DNA of 64,000 nt from Mucilaginibacter sp. OK283 (lineage in GTDB: Bacteria > Bacteroidota > Bacteroidia > Sphingobacteriales > Sphingobacteriaceae). Shown one piece after another: positions 52,908-61,189 of the stretch. The DNA lies in assembly GCF_900110415.1 (NCBI RefSeq), contig NZ_FODR01000009.1:248001-312000 (forward strand), read 5' to 3'. The notes beneath the pieces are model-generated. The model did not search any database and had not been told where the DNA came from. It saw only the letters and a program-made list of their open reading frames with translations. The position numbers and the translations under genes were made by a program. Position 1 is the stretch's first letter, and each line of letters begins with the position of its first letter.

Positions 52908-53621
52908 TTAAAATTTGGCATTGCGGGTTAGCGCCGCGGGCTCAAGAAACAGGTCATGGCTTAAAAGTTCTTTAACTTTTTGTGCTACTTCGGCGCGGTT
53001 CACCGTGGCAGCATCGCGCCTGCATTTAAGGTAATGTTCCCTTGCCACTTTTTCGGCCAGGTCGCCAAGGGTTTTTACTTTTAGTTCTTTACCAAACCTG
53101 CCAGCAAGAGCAAATCCCGAAAGGGCAATTGCCAGGCCAAAAGCAGCTACGACAGGCTGAAAGAAAAAGCCAGCCAGGGATGCTGCCAGTATGAATGCAA
53201 AAGCGGCAATTACACCTTGTTTGGGTTGCAATAAATTAAGCTGAAAACCCATTTCCCGTTCAATCTCATTAATAACTACAATACGGTTATCGCGCGGAAA
53301 AATGTCTTCGAGCCGGGTTTGAGGTTTTACCAATTCCCTTGGAGCGGTAATGGTACAGTTAATGGCATTCCTGATTTTGTAAAATGCCTGTTGGGTGGTG
53401 CAGCTTTCGTTGTTTACATGTTTTATCTTTTCAACAACAATATCGCAAAGTTTACCGAAGGTTTTAACATCCCGTACAGATGTATCTTCGAAACTAATAT
53501 TAAATGATCTTTCAATTTTTACAAGAACGTCACCTAAATCCTCAGGGTCAACATTATTAAGATTGAACGCCTGGTTATTATTCAAATTAACTTTCAAAGT
53601 ATAGCAACTAAATTTAACCAT
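52908..53621 (-). CDS. Membrane protein with two acyl-carrier-like segments
   Basis: 237 residues. Residues about 24-68 (VDPEDLGDVLVKIERSFNIS, then KTFGKLCDIVVEKI) resemble an acyl carrier protein but without the DSL serine. A second such segment begins RLEDIFPRDNRIVVINEIER (about 103) and resumes KTLGDLAEKVAREH (about 190), with two membrane helices inserted between. So it looks like a degenerate carrier-fold pair, one copy split by a membrane hairpin. No phosphopantetheine site is seen. Family unrecognised; function unknown. Confidence 0.7.
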   Translation of the reverse strand: MVKFSCYTLKVNLNNNQAFNLNNVDPEDLGDVLVKIERSFNISFEDTSVRDVKTFGKLCDIVVEKIKHVNNESCTTQQAFYKIRNAINCTITAPRELVKPQTRLEDIFPRDNRIVVINEIEREMGFQLNLLQPKQGVIAAFAFILAASLAGFFFQPVVAAFGLAIALSGFALAGRFGKELKVKTLGDLAEKVAREHYLKCRRDAATVNRAEVAQKVKELLSHDLFLEPAALTRNAKF

Positions 53622-53756
53622 AATTTCCCTGCCCCCTAAGCGACAGGGAAATTCTATAAGCTTTTAAACCACTTTTTAGTCATAAGTACATTCCCGGTAG
53701 TCATAAGTGGTCCGTCTTTTCGACTTAGAACTCAAAACTTCCGACTAAAGACTACT
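53622..53756. repeat. Short word repeats between carB and the upstream-strand gene
   Basis: AGTCATAAGTACA and AGTCATAAGTGG occur in tandem (about 53676-53711), followed by GACTTAGAACTCAAAACTTCCGACTAAAGACT words. No gene. Confidence 0.6.
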
Positions 53757-56573
53757 TTACCGGCTCAGGTACATCGATTTCTCTTTGTACAGATGCCTGA
53801 AGTATGGGTCCTGCAGGTTAGGAATAAAGCGGATAGCCTCGCCCGTCGATTTCATTTCAGGGCCTAATTCTTTATTCACTTCAGGGAATTTATCAAATGA
53901 GAACACTGGTTCTTTGATGGCATAGCCCCAAAGTTTGCGTTCGATGGTAAAGTCTTTCAGTTTGGCAACGCCCAGCATCACTTTTGCCGCTATGTTAATG
54001 TATGGTACATCATAAGCTTTTGCTATGAAAGGCACGGTACGCGATGCCCGCGGGTTGGCCTCTATTACATAAACCTGGTCGTTTTTAACCGCGAACTGGA
54101 TGTTCAGCAAGCCGCGAACGTTTAGTGCCCTGGCAATTTTTTCAGTGTACTCTTCCATCTGGCTTATCACATTATCCGACAAATCAAAAGGCGGCAAAAC
54201 CGCGAATGAATCGCCCGAGTGGATACCTGCCGGCTCAATGTGTTCCATTAAACCCACAATATGTACATCGTCGCCATCGCTTATCGAGTCGGATTCAGCC
54301 TCGGCGGCACGATCAAGGAAGTGGTCAATCAGTACGCGGTTACCGGGCAGATTTTTAAGCAGGCCGACAACGGCTTTCTCCAAATCCTCATCGTTAATAA
54401 CAATGCTCATGCCCTGGCCGCCTAATACATAGCTCGGGCGAACAAGTACCGGGTAGCCAACGTGGTGGGCAACTTCAAGGGCCTCTTCAGCGCTTTCGGC
54501 AACGCCATATTTAGGGTAAGGGATATTCAGTTCTTTCAACAAATCGCTAAAACGGCCACGGTCTTCGGCTACGTCCATATCGTTGAACGAAGTGCCAATG
54601 ATTTTAATGCCATGCTCATGCATTTTCTCGGCCATTTTTAAAGCCGTTTGGCCACCAAGCTGAACGATTACACCGTAAGGTTTCTCCAGTTCGATGATCT
54701 CGCGCACGTGCTCCCAGTAAACCGGCTCAAAGTATAGCTTATCGGCCATGTTAAAGTCGGTTGATACCGTTTCGGGGTTGCAGTTAACCATAATGGCTTC
54801 AAAGCCCGATTCTTTTGCGGCCAGTAATCCGTGCACACAGCTGTAATCAAACTCGATACCCTGGCCAATACGGTTAGGCCCCGATCCTAAAACGATGATC
54901 TTCTTTTTATCTGACGAGACAGATTCGTTTTCGCCTTCGTAAGTAGAGTAGTAATAAGGTGTTTTTGCAGGGAACTCTGCCGCGCAGGTGTCAACCATTT
55001 TGTAAACGCGCTTAATGCCCAGGGCTTTGCGGCGCTGGTAAACATCCTCTTCGGTAACGTTACCTAAAATGTAAGCTATTTGCGTATCCGAGAATCCTTT
55101 TTGTTTTAGGGTGAACAGGAAGTCTTCGGGAATATTATTCAGTGAGTAACGGCGCAGCTCGTTCTCTAAGTTAACCACATCCATAATCTGGTTCAGGAAC
55201 CAGCGATCGATCTTGGTAACTTTACGCACCGATTCTATTGGTACGCCAAGGCTCAAGGCATCGTAAATATGGAATAACCTGTCCCAGCTTGGATGCTCCA
55301 GGCTGTACATGATCTCTTCCAGGTTGCGGCTTTGGCGGCCATCGGCACCTAAACCGGCCCGGCCTATCTCTAAACTCTGACAGGCTTTTTGCAGTGCTTC
55401 AATAAAGCTGCGGCCAATGCCCATGACTTCGCCTACCGATTTCATTTGCAGGCCAAGCTCGCGGTTGGCGCCTTTGAATTTATCAAAGTTCCAGCGTGGT
55501 ATTTTAACAATCACGTAATCCAAAGTAGGCTCAAAATAAGCCGAAGTTGTTTTGGTGATCTGGTTTTCTATTTCATCAAGATTATACCCTATGGCCAGCT
55601 TAGCAGCAATTTTGGCAATTGGGTAGCCGGTTGCTTTAGAGGCCAGCGCCGATGAGCGCGAAACACGCGGGTTAATTTCAATGGCGATGATGGCTTCATC
55701 GGCCGGGTTAACCGAGAACTGTACGTTACAGCCACCCGCGAAGTTACCAATGGCGCGCATCATGCGGATAGCCTGGTTACGCATATCCTGGTAGCAGCGG
55801 TCGCTCAGGGTCATGGCCGGGGCTACGGTTATCGAGTCGCCGGTATGGATACCCATAGGGTCGAAGTTTTCGATAGAGCAGATGATAATTACGTTGTCGT
55901 TATTATCACGCAGCAGCTCTAATTCGTATTCTTTCCAACCTATGACAGCTTGCTCAACCAAAACCTCGTGGGTAGGCGATGCCTGTAGGCCTTTGCTTAA
56001 TGCGGCATCAAAGTCTTCTTTTTTGTGTACAAAGCCGGCACCTTTACCGCCAAGGGTATAGCTTGGGCGGATAACCAGCGGGAAACCAATTTCCTGCGCA
56101 GCTTCTTTACCTTCAAGGAAAGAGTTGGCAATTTTGGATTTGGCAACGCCTACACCAATATCAACCATCAATTGGCGAAACGCTTCGCGGTTTTCGGTTT
56201 TTTCGATGGCTGCTATATCAACACCAACAATTTTTACACCGTATTTTTTCCAGATACCTTGCTCATCAGCCTCAATACAAAGGTTAAGCGCTGTTTGGCC
56301 ACCCATGGTAGGCAGTACCGCGTCAATTTGTCGCTCGTTAAGTATCTGCTCGATACTTGCACAGGTTAGGGGCAGCAGGTAAACATGATCGCCAATAACC
56401 TTATCCGTCATGATAGTGGCGGGGTTGCTGTTGATAATGGAAACGGTGATGCCTTCTTCTTTAAGGGAAAGGGCGGCTTGCGAGCCGGCGTAATCAAATT
56501 CGCAGGCCTGGCCAATAATGATGGGGCCAGAGCCGATGATCAGAACGGATTTGATGGAATTATCTTTGGGCAT
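53757..56573 (-). CDS. carB: Carbamoyl-phosphate synthase large subunit without the allosteric domain
   Basis: 938 residues. The two ATP-grasp halves are visible: first with IIGQACEFDYAGSQAAL and PLVIRPSYTLGGKGAG, second with IGQGIEFDYSCVHGL and PVLVRPSYVLGGQGMS. The protein ends at about the point where the C-terminal methylglyoxal-synthase-like regulatory domain would begin; standard proteins have about 1070 residues. It makes carbamoyl phosphate for pyrimidine and arginine synthesis, with CarA supplying ammonia; no carA is in the window. The feedback region for UMP and ornithine is missing, so control must differ. Confidence 0.95.
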   Translation of the reverse strand: MPKDNSIKSVLIIGSGPIIIGQACEFDYAGSQAALSLKEEGITVSIINSNPATIMTDKVIGDHVYLLPLTCASIEQILNERQIDAVLPTMGGQTALNLCIEADEQGIWKKYGVKIVGVDIAAIEKTENREAFRQLMVDIGVGVAKSKIANSFLEGKEAAQEIGFPLVIRPSYTLGGKGAGFVHKKEDFDAALSKGLQASPTHEVLVEQAVIGWKEYELELLRDNNDNVIIICSIENFDPMGIHTGDSITVAPAMTLSDRCYQDMRNQAIRMMRAIGNFAGGCNVQFSVNPADEAIIAIEINPRVSRSSALASKATGYPIAKIAAKLAIGYNLDEIENQITKTTSAYFEPTLDYVIVKIPRWNFDKFKGANRELGLQMKSVGEVMGIGRSFIEALQKACQSLEIGRAGLGADGRQSRNLEEIMYSLEHPSWDRLFHIYDALSLGVPIESVRKVTKIDRWFLNQIMDVVNLENELRRYSLNNIPEDFLFTLKQKGFSDTQIAYILGNVTEEDVYQRRKALGIKRVYKMVDTCAAEFPAKTPYYYSTYEGENESVSSDKKKIIVLGSGPNRIGQGIEFDYSCVHGLLAAKESGFEAIMVNCNPETVSTDFNMADKLYFEPVYWEHVREIIELEKPYGVIVQLGGQTALKMAEKMHEHGIKIIGTSFNDMDVAEDRGRFSDLLKELNIPYPKYGVAESAEEALEVAHHVGYPVLVRPSYVLGGQGMSIVINDEDLEKAVVGLLKNLPGNRVLIDHFLDRAAEAESDSISDGDDVHIVGLMEHIEPAGIHSGDSFAVLPPFDLSDNVISQMEEYTEKIARALNVRGLLNIQFAVKNDQVYVIEANPRASRTVPFIAKAYDVPYINIAAKVMLGVAKLKDFTIERKLWGYAIKEPVFSFDKFPEVNKELGPEMKSTGEAIRFIPNLQDPYFRHLYKEKSMYLSR

Positions 56574-56696
56574 AGGGCTTTTTTTTAAATCAAAAGTTCT
56601 AAGTCAAAAGTTACCGGCTTTTTGCAGGCCAATAAACGATTTTTCCTATGCACTGAAGGCGAGAAATCCCGACCTCAGTGTCGGGGTGCAAAGATA
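56574..56696 (-). promoter_or_regulatory. carB promoter and leader with two alternative hairpins
   Basis: On the minus strand TATCTTTG (56689-56696) matches TAnnTTTG. The leader of about 110 bases starts near 56682. It can form hairpin B (56668-56673 with 56680-56685) or hairpin A (56651-56659 with 56673-56680); both use 56673-56680, so they exclude each other. This could be an attenuator-like control or a chance palindrome. CTTAGAACTTTTGA words lie nearer the start. Confidence 0.45.
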
Positions 56697-56738
56697 GAGT
56701 TTTGAAGCACACAATTAATCTTTTTTTTGAATTAATAT

Positions 56739-57458
56739 TTATATTTTATGTACGTCCTTAAATTTTAGCATTTCGGTGAGTTTTAGCTCCTTGTCGGTAT
56801 CAAATCCGCATGATGTTGTAAAGTTTTGCGGATTGATGTACGTACCAAATAACATATCCCACCAAACAATATCGCCATAATTATTGCTGTGTTTTTCGTA
56901 CTCGTGATGGATACGGTGCATCTCGGGTCGCTGGAAAATGTAACCTATCCATTTTGGAGTTTTAATATTGGTGTGATAGAAAAATTCGCCCAAAGCGGTA
57001 CACAAAGTATATATAGCTCCTGCCTCGGGGCTTAAGCCAAGCAGCGTGTACGCCAGTAAACTGCCTATTACTGAGTTCACAGTCATCTCCAGGGGATGTT
57101 TATAAAACGACGTTATCACTTCAATACGCTGGGCGCTATGGTGTATCTGGTGAAAATGCCTCCATAAAAAGTCACTCTGATGGCGCCACCTGTGCCACCA
57201 ATAAAATATAAAAGTTGCTATAAAATACGCCACCACTCCGCCAAGCCAATTGGGCATATGGTGCGACAGGAAGAATAGAGAATAGCCTGACAGCCATTTT
57301 TCCCAGCTATAACCGGCAATAACTACAATAAGTAACTGAACAAAATTAATAGCAAGCACCCTGATGGTCCAGGTAGGTACCTGGGGGAGTTTCCACCCGG
57401 GTGAAAGCTTTTCAATAATGAAACAAACTGCGAAACAAGCTAAGATGATATAAAGCAT
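56739..57458 (-). CDS. Fatty acid hydroxylase/sterol desaturase family protein
   Basis: 239 residues with about four membrane helices. Di-iron histidine boxes are present: HRWRH (about 90-94), HQIHH (about 103-107) and HRIHHEYEKH (about 181-190). Likely an inner-membrane hydroxylase of lipids or carotenoids. A Crp/Fnr regulator is encoded 73 bases upstream on the same strand, and may control it. Confidence 0.9.
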   Translation of the reverse strand: MLYIILACFAVCFIIEKLSPGWKLPQVPTWTIRVLAINFVQLLIVVIAGYSWEKWLSGYSLFFLSHHMPNWLGGVVAYFIATFIFYWWHRWRHQSDFLWRHFHQIHHSAQRIEVITSFYKHPLEMTVNSVIGSLLAYTLLGLSPEAGAIYTLCTALGEFFYHTNIKTPKWIGYIFQRPEMHRIHHEYEKHSNNYGDIVWWDMLFGTYINPQNFTTSCGFDTDKELKLTEMLKFKDVHKI

Positions 57459-57531
57459 AATTTTATGTTTTTGATTAAATCAAATCTCGGTGCCAAACAG
57501 GTCAATAAGTTTTGACTTATATCAAAAAACG

Positions 57532-58101
57532 TTACCCTTTAGCTCTTATCCTGCTTAAGGTTTCTTGTTTAATACTTAAAAATGATGCTATTTGCCCCAG
57601 AGATGCCTTCTGAAGAATGTCGGGATAGGAGGATAACAGGTTTTCATAGCGCTGCTTTGCGGTAAGTGTTTGCAGGTTAATGGCGCGCTCTTCGCTGCGG
57701 ATATAGTATTGCTCGGTAATTAGCCGGCCGGTTAAATTAAACTCCGGATGATTTTTATAAATATTTTGAAGTTGATCCCAATTGATGGACTGCAATACGC
57801 TATCTTCCAACACCTGGATATTTTCGAACGATGGCTTCCTGGAGAAGAAACTATAAACCGATACTATAATTTCACCTTTGCCCATAAACCAGCTGGTAAA
57901 TTCGCTGCCCCCTTTGTGGTAGTAGGCTCTGGTAAAGCCTTGTTTTACAAAATAAATCCGTTGCGACACCTGTCCTGCTTTTAACAGGATTGATTTCTTA
58001 GCATAATGGTCTTCAACCAGATATGACTCAAGTTGGCTTTTTATCTGGGGTGTTAGGATATTTATATTATTAAGTACTTGCAATAAACCATTTGTTTCCA
58101 T
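57532..58101 (-). CDS. Crp/Fnr family regulator
   Basis: 189 residues. Beta-roll at about 20-110 (AKKSILLKAGQVSQRIYFVKQGFTRAYYH) and a C-terminal winged helix (ASLGQIASFLSIKQETLSRIRAKG). Ligand residues of CRP are missing. It is similar to the 48120-48704 regulator. It lies upstream of the fatty acid hydroxylase gene and is likely on the same transcript. Confidence 0.9.
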   Translation of the reverse strand: METNGLLQVLNNINILTPQIKSQLESYLVEDHYAKKSILLKAGQVSQRIYFVKQGFTRAYYHKGGSEFTSWFMGKGEIIVSVYSFFSRKPSFENIQVLEDSVLQSINWDQLQNIYKNHPEFNLTGRLITEQYYIRSEERAINLQTLTAKQRYENLLSSYPDILQKASLGQIASFLSIKQETLSRIRAKG

Positions 58102-58196
58102 AAAATCTTAATATATTTATACAAGGTATAAATTACCTATAAAACCAATTAAACTTGTAATTGTAGTAATGTACAATTACCTTACAGCGATAAATT

Positions 58197-58727
58197 ATGA
58201 TGAAGAAACATACATTTTTTCTGTTTGCCGCTATTTTCCTGCTCGGGAGCTGTGGTATGCTGCAGTCAATCATGAAATCTACCTTTCCTTATACGGCTAA
58301 CCTGGTAATTCCGGCATCGTCATCGGTCGATCAGCCACATACCGCCATAAGTACAGCTAACAGCTTCGACCAGGATTTTACCAAAGATGGCAACAATGCA
58401 AACCGGATAAGTGAAGTTCGTATTATATCGGCAAAGCTACAATCAAAAGATCCATCGGATTATAACATTGGTAATATTGCTGCATTAAGGATTTATATGG
58501 CCAAGGCTGATGGCAGCGATGAGGTGCTGGTTGCCATTCGAAAAGATATTACTGCCAATGTTGGTAATAGTGTTGTACTGGACATAGACAATTCGCATTT
58601 TTTAGACGAAATTGTAAGGGAGCCAAGCGCGCGCATCAGGATGGTTTACCTGCTACGTAAAGCAGTTAGCACCGATGTGGAACTCAAGGTATCGTTAAGC
58701 ATAGGCGCCGAGCCAAGGGAGCGATAG
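58197..58727 (+). CDS. Unrecognised lipoprotein
   Basis: 176 residues. Lipoprotein signal MMKKHTFFLFAAIFLLGSC with the lipid Cys at residue 19. The remaining part is beta-rich (NLVIPASSSV, ISEVRIISAKL, VVLDIDNSHFLD). No family recognised. Convergent with the TonB-domain gene across six bases. Confidence 0.75.
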   Translation: MMKKHTFFLFAAIFLLGSCGMLQSIMKSTFPYTANLVIPASSSVDQPHTAISTANSFDQDFTKDGNNANRISEVRIISAKLQSKDPSDYNIGNIAALRIYMAKADGSDEVLVAIRKDITANVGNSVVLDIDNSHFLDEIVREPSARIRMVYLLRKAVSTDVELKVSLSIGAEPRER

Positions 58728-58733
58728 TTATTA

Positions 58734-59702
58734 TTACTTTCCGCTTAAAGCGAAATTGACAGGAACAGAGAAATATACCCTTACAGGCGAACCCATAGAA
58801 GTTCCCGGAATCCATTTTGGTGAGTTTTTAAGTACCCTGGTGGCTTCTTCGTCTAATATGGGAGCAACTGATTTGGATACTTTAATATCGGTTAACTTTC
58901 CGTCTTTTTCTACCACGAACGATAATATTACCTGGCCTTGAATATTTCTTTCACGTGCGAAGTCCGGGTATTGTATATGATTTGAGAGGTATCGCCCAAA
59001 ACCCTCAACGCCGCCTCTGAATTGCGGCATAACGTCTCTTGCCTGGGCATATGTGGTAATTTTTCCGTCGCTGGTTGTAGCGGTGCCGCTTATAAGTTTT
59101 CCATTATCATAGGTTTCTGTAAATGTGGTATGAATGTTTTTAAACTCCCCCTTCCACAGGCCATCTCTTTTTCCGTTTTTTACATTACCTTCTTCGTTAA
59201 TGTATTTAAACTTATCATCATAGCCTTTGTAATAGCCATTACCGTCGGTAACCTGCGGGTTTCCCAGCGAATCGAGGTTGGCGGTTATCAGGTAATCATC
59301 TCTGATTTCATCACGTAAGGCGCTGTTTTCGGGGTAAGATAGTTGCTGGTATAGTTTGCCATTGGGATAGAAGTTTGTTTCATCGTCAACTTTTGATCCG
59401 TTTTTGTAATTACTTACCCGTTGTCTGAAACCGTTTGCGTAATAGCTTACGCACGGCCCTGTGAATTTGGGCGGATCGATAGTCACAGACTTACCAATCA
59501 GCTTTTTTTTGCCGTTAACATAAAATTCAAATACATTGTAATACACCGATCCGCTATCTGGCTCCCGTACTATCCTGATATAGTCGGCACTATCGCGTAC
59601 ATCGACATATTTGCCGTTATATTTTAAAAAATAAACATTCTGGCGCTGGGCAAGGCAAAACGATGCCACAAGAAGAAAGGTAAAGGTTAAAAGTGATTTC
59701 AT
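58734..59702 (-). CDS. Secreted TonB-domain protein with MORN-like repeats
   Basis: 322 residues. Signal peptide MKSLLTFTFLLVASFCLAQ with no further membrane helix. The middle has repeats like YYANGFRQRVSNYKNGSK and FYPNGKLYQQLSY, which resemble the MORN_2 antitoxin-like pattern. The last 90 residues are a TonB C-terminal domain (PDFARERNIQGQVILSFVVEKDGK, TDIKVSKSVAPILDEEATRVLK). Lacking a membrane anchor, it cannot act as an energised TonB alone. Confidence 0.85.
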   Translation of the reverse strand: MKSLLTFTFLLVASFCLAQRQNVYFLKYNGKYVDVRDSADYIRIVREPDSGSVYYNVFEFYVNGKKKLIGKSVTIDPPKFTGPCVSYYANGFRQRVSNYKNGSKVDDETNFYPNGKLYQQLSYPENSALRDEIRDDYLITANLDSLGNPQVTDGNGYYKGYDDKFKYINEEGNVKNGKRDGLWKGEFKNIHTTFTETYDNGKLISGTATTSDGKITTYAQARDVMPQFRGGVEGFGRYLSNHIQYPDFARERNIQGQVILSFVVEKDGKLTDIKVSKSVAPILDEEATRVLKNSPKWIPGTSMGSPVRVYFSVPVNFALSGK

Positions 59703-59734
59703 TAAAAAAGCAAGTGCGTTAAACCGGCACTAAT

Positions 59735-60085
59735 TTACTTTATTAATTTATTATCGGCATCAGGAAATACCAATATCGGTTCATATTTTCTCGCTTCATC
59801 GCGCTCCATATAGGCGTATGACATAATGATAACCACATCGCCAACCTGCGCCAGCCTGGCGGTGGCACCATTTAAGCAAACTGTGCCGCTGCCGCGTTCG
59901 CCTTTTATCACATAGGTTTCAAAACGGGCGCCGTTGTTGTTATTCACTATCTGAACTTTTTCGTTCGGGATAATATCGGCTGCTTCAATCAGGTCTTCGT
60001 CAATTGTAATACTGCCCACATAATTCAGCTCCGCCTGAGTAACCTTCACCCTGTGAATTTTGGACTTCAATATTTCAATAATCAT
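59735..60085 (-). CDS. panD: Aspartate 1-decarboxylase
   Basis: 116 residues. The self-cleavage site GS at 25-26 in NYVGSITID gives the pyruvoyl group; K9, Y22 and R54-type active-site positions surround it. It makes beta-alanine from aspartate, the substrate of PanC, encoded just upstream on the same strand. Confidence 0.95.
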   Translation of the reverse strand: MIIEILKSKIHRVKVTQAELNYVGSITIDEDLIEAADIIPNEKVQIVNNNNGARFETYVIKGERGSGTVCLNGATARLAQVGDVVIIMSYAYMERDEARKYEPILVFPDADNKLIK

Positions 60086-60099
60086 GGCGCAAAGTTATA

Positions 60100-60204
60100 A
60101 ATAAATTAGTCGATAGTTCATGGCCCATAGTCCATAGATTGTAAAATGATTAATCACGGCTGTAACGCCATTTTTGCTATCGTCTATGGACTATCAGCCA
60201 TCGT
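60100..60204. repeat. Word-arm inverted repeat (GTCCATAG type)
   Basis: AGTCGATAGTTCATGG and CCCATAGTCCATAGATTG are answered by CTATCGTCTATGGACTATCAG and CATCGTCTACC. It lies between panC and panD, so the transcript would carry a long hairpin there. Confidence 0.8.
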
Positions 60205-61071
60205 CTACCCAATCAACATATTATCTATCAATCTTGTTTTACCTGCACGGGCTGCCACCAGGGCAACTACAGTTTTTGTGTCTGAATTGGCCGGAAGCAA
60301 GGTATCGCCATCTACAATTTCAAAATATTCGAGGTTTATGCCTGGCTCGGCTTTTATCATCTGTTCGGCCTGCTGCTGAAGCTGGGGGATATTTTCTTTA
60401 CCGAAATTACTTTTAACCCAGTTTAATGTTTTTGATAATATGAGGGCGTGCTGCCTGTCGCTAACAGTTAAATGAATGTTCCTCGAGCTCATGGCCAGTC
60501 CGTCGGCATCGCGTAAAATAGGACACATTACCAGCTTTACGGGCATGTTTAATAAACTAACCATTTTACTGATTACCATAAACTGCTGGTAATCTTTTTG
60601 GCCAAAAAAGGCGATGTCGGGCTTCACGATGTTAAACAGTTTATTTACCACCTGCATTACGCCCTGGTAATGCCCGGGGCGAAATTTGCCCTCCAGCAAA
60701 TGCTCCAGGCTACCTATGTCTAAATGCCATTTCTCATTATCATCATACATCTCATCAACCGCCGGGTTAAACAAAATATCGCAGCCCGCCTGCTCCAGCA
60801 TGGCTATATCGGCAGCAATGGGGCGGGGGTATTTTTCAAGGTCTTTGGGGTCGTTAAACTGGGTAGGGTTTACAAAAATACTGCAAACCACTTCGGTGCT
60901 AATTTGCTGAGCCTGTTTAATTAACGATATATGGCCGTTATGCAGCGCACCCATTGTAGGTACAAAGCCAACGGTTTTGTTGGCTTTATTGGCAAAGTGC
61001 TGGGTTACCTGTTGCCTGGTAGTAAATATCTTCAAAGCTTTTGAATTACAAAATTTGGTAAAGGTGTGCAT
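60205..61071 (-). CDS. panC: Pantothenate synthetase
   Basis: 288 residues. The HIGH-like motif is GALHNGHISLI (about 42-52), and VNPTQFNDPKDLEKYPRP and GQKDYQQF are typical PanC segments; the KMSKS-like MSSRN is near 190. It joins pantoate and beta-alanine to pantothenate. It precedes panD in the same direction; panB is not in the window. Confidence 0.95.
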   Translation of the reverse strand: MHTFTKFCNSKALKIFTTRQQVTQHFANKANKTVGFVPTMGALHNGHISLIKQAQQISTEVVCSIFVNPTQFNDPKDLEKYPRPIAADIAMLEQAGCDILFNPAVDEMYDDNEKWHLDIGSLEHLLEGKFRPGHYQGVMQVVNKLFNIVKPDIAFFGQKDYQQFMVISKMVSLLNMPVKLVMCPILRDADGLAMSSRNIHLTVSDRQHALILSKTLNWVKSNFGKENIPQLQQQAEQMIKAEPGINLEYFEIVDGDTLLPANSDTKTVVALVAARAGKTRLIDNMLIG

Positions 61072-61108
61072 TTACGCAAAAAATACCAAAAGTTACTTGC
61101 ACAATTCG

Positions 61109-61139
61109 TTGACAGTTCATATAATAATGATTATATTTG
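61109..61139 (+). promoter_or_regulatory. Promoter with -33 TTG and -7 TATATTTG
   Basis: TTG at 61109-61111, a 20-base spacer, then TATATTTG at 61132-61139: a full Bacteroidota promoter. Transcription would start near 61146, 44 bases before the ATG of the glycogen-synthase-like gene. Confidence 0.75.
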
Positions 61140-61189
61140 CAAACTCAAATTTTTTGACTTCTTTACATATTTTTAATACTGATTAAGTG

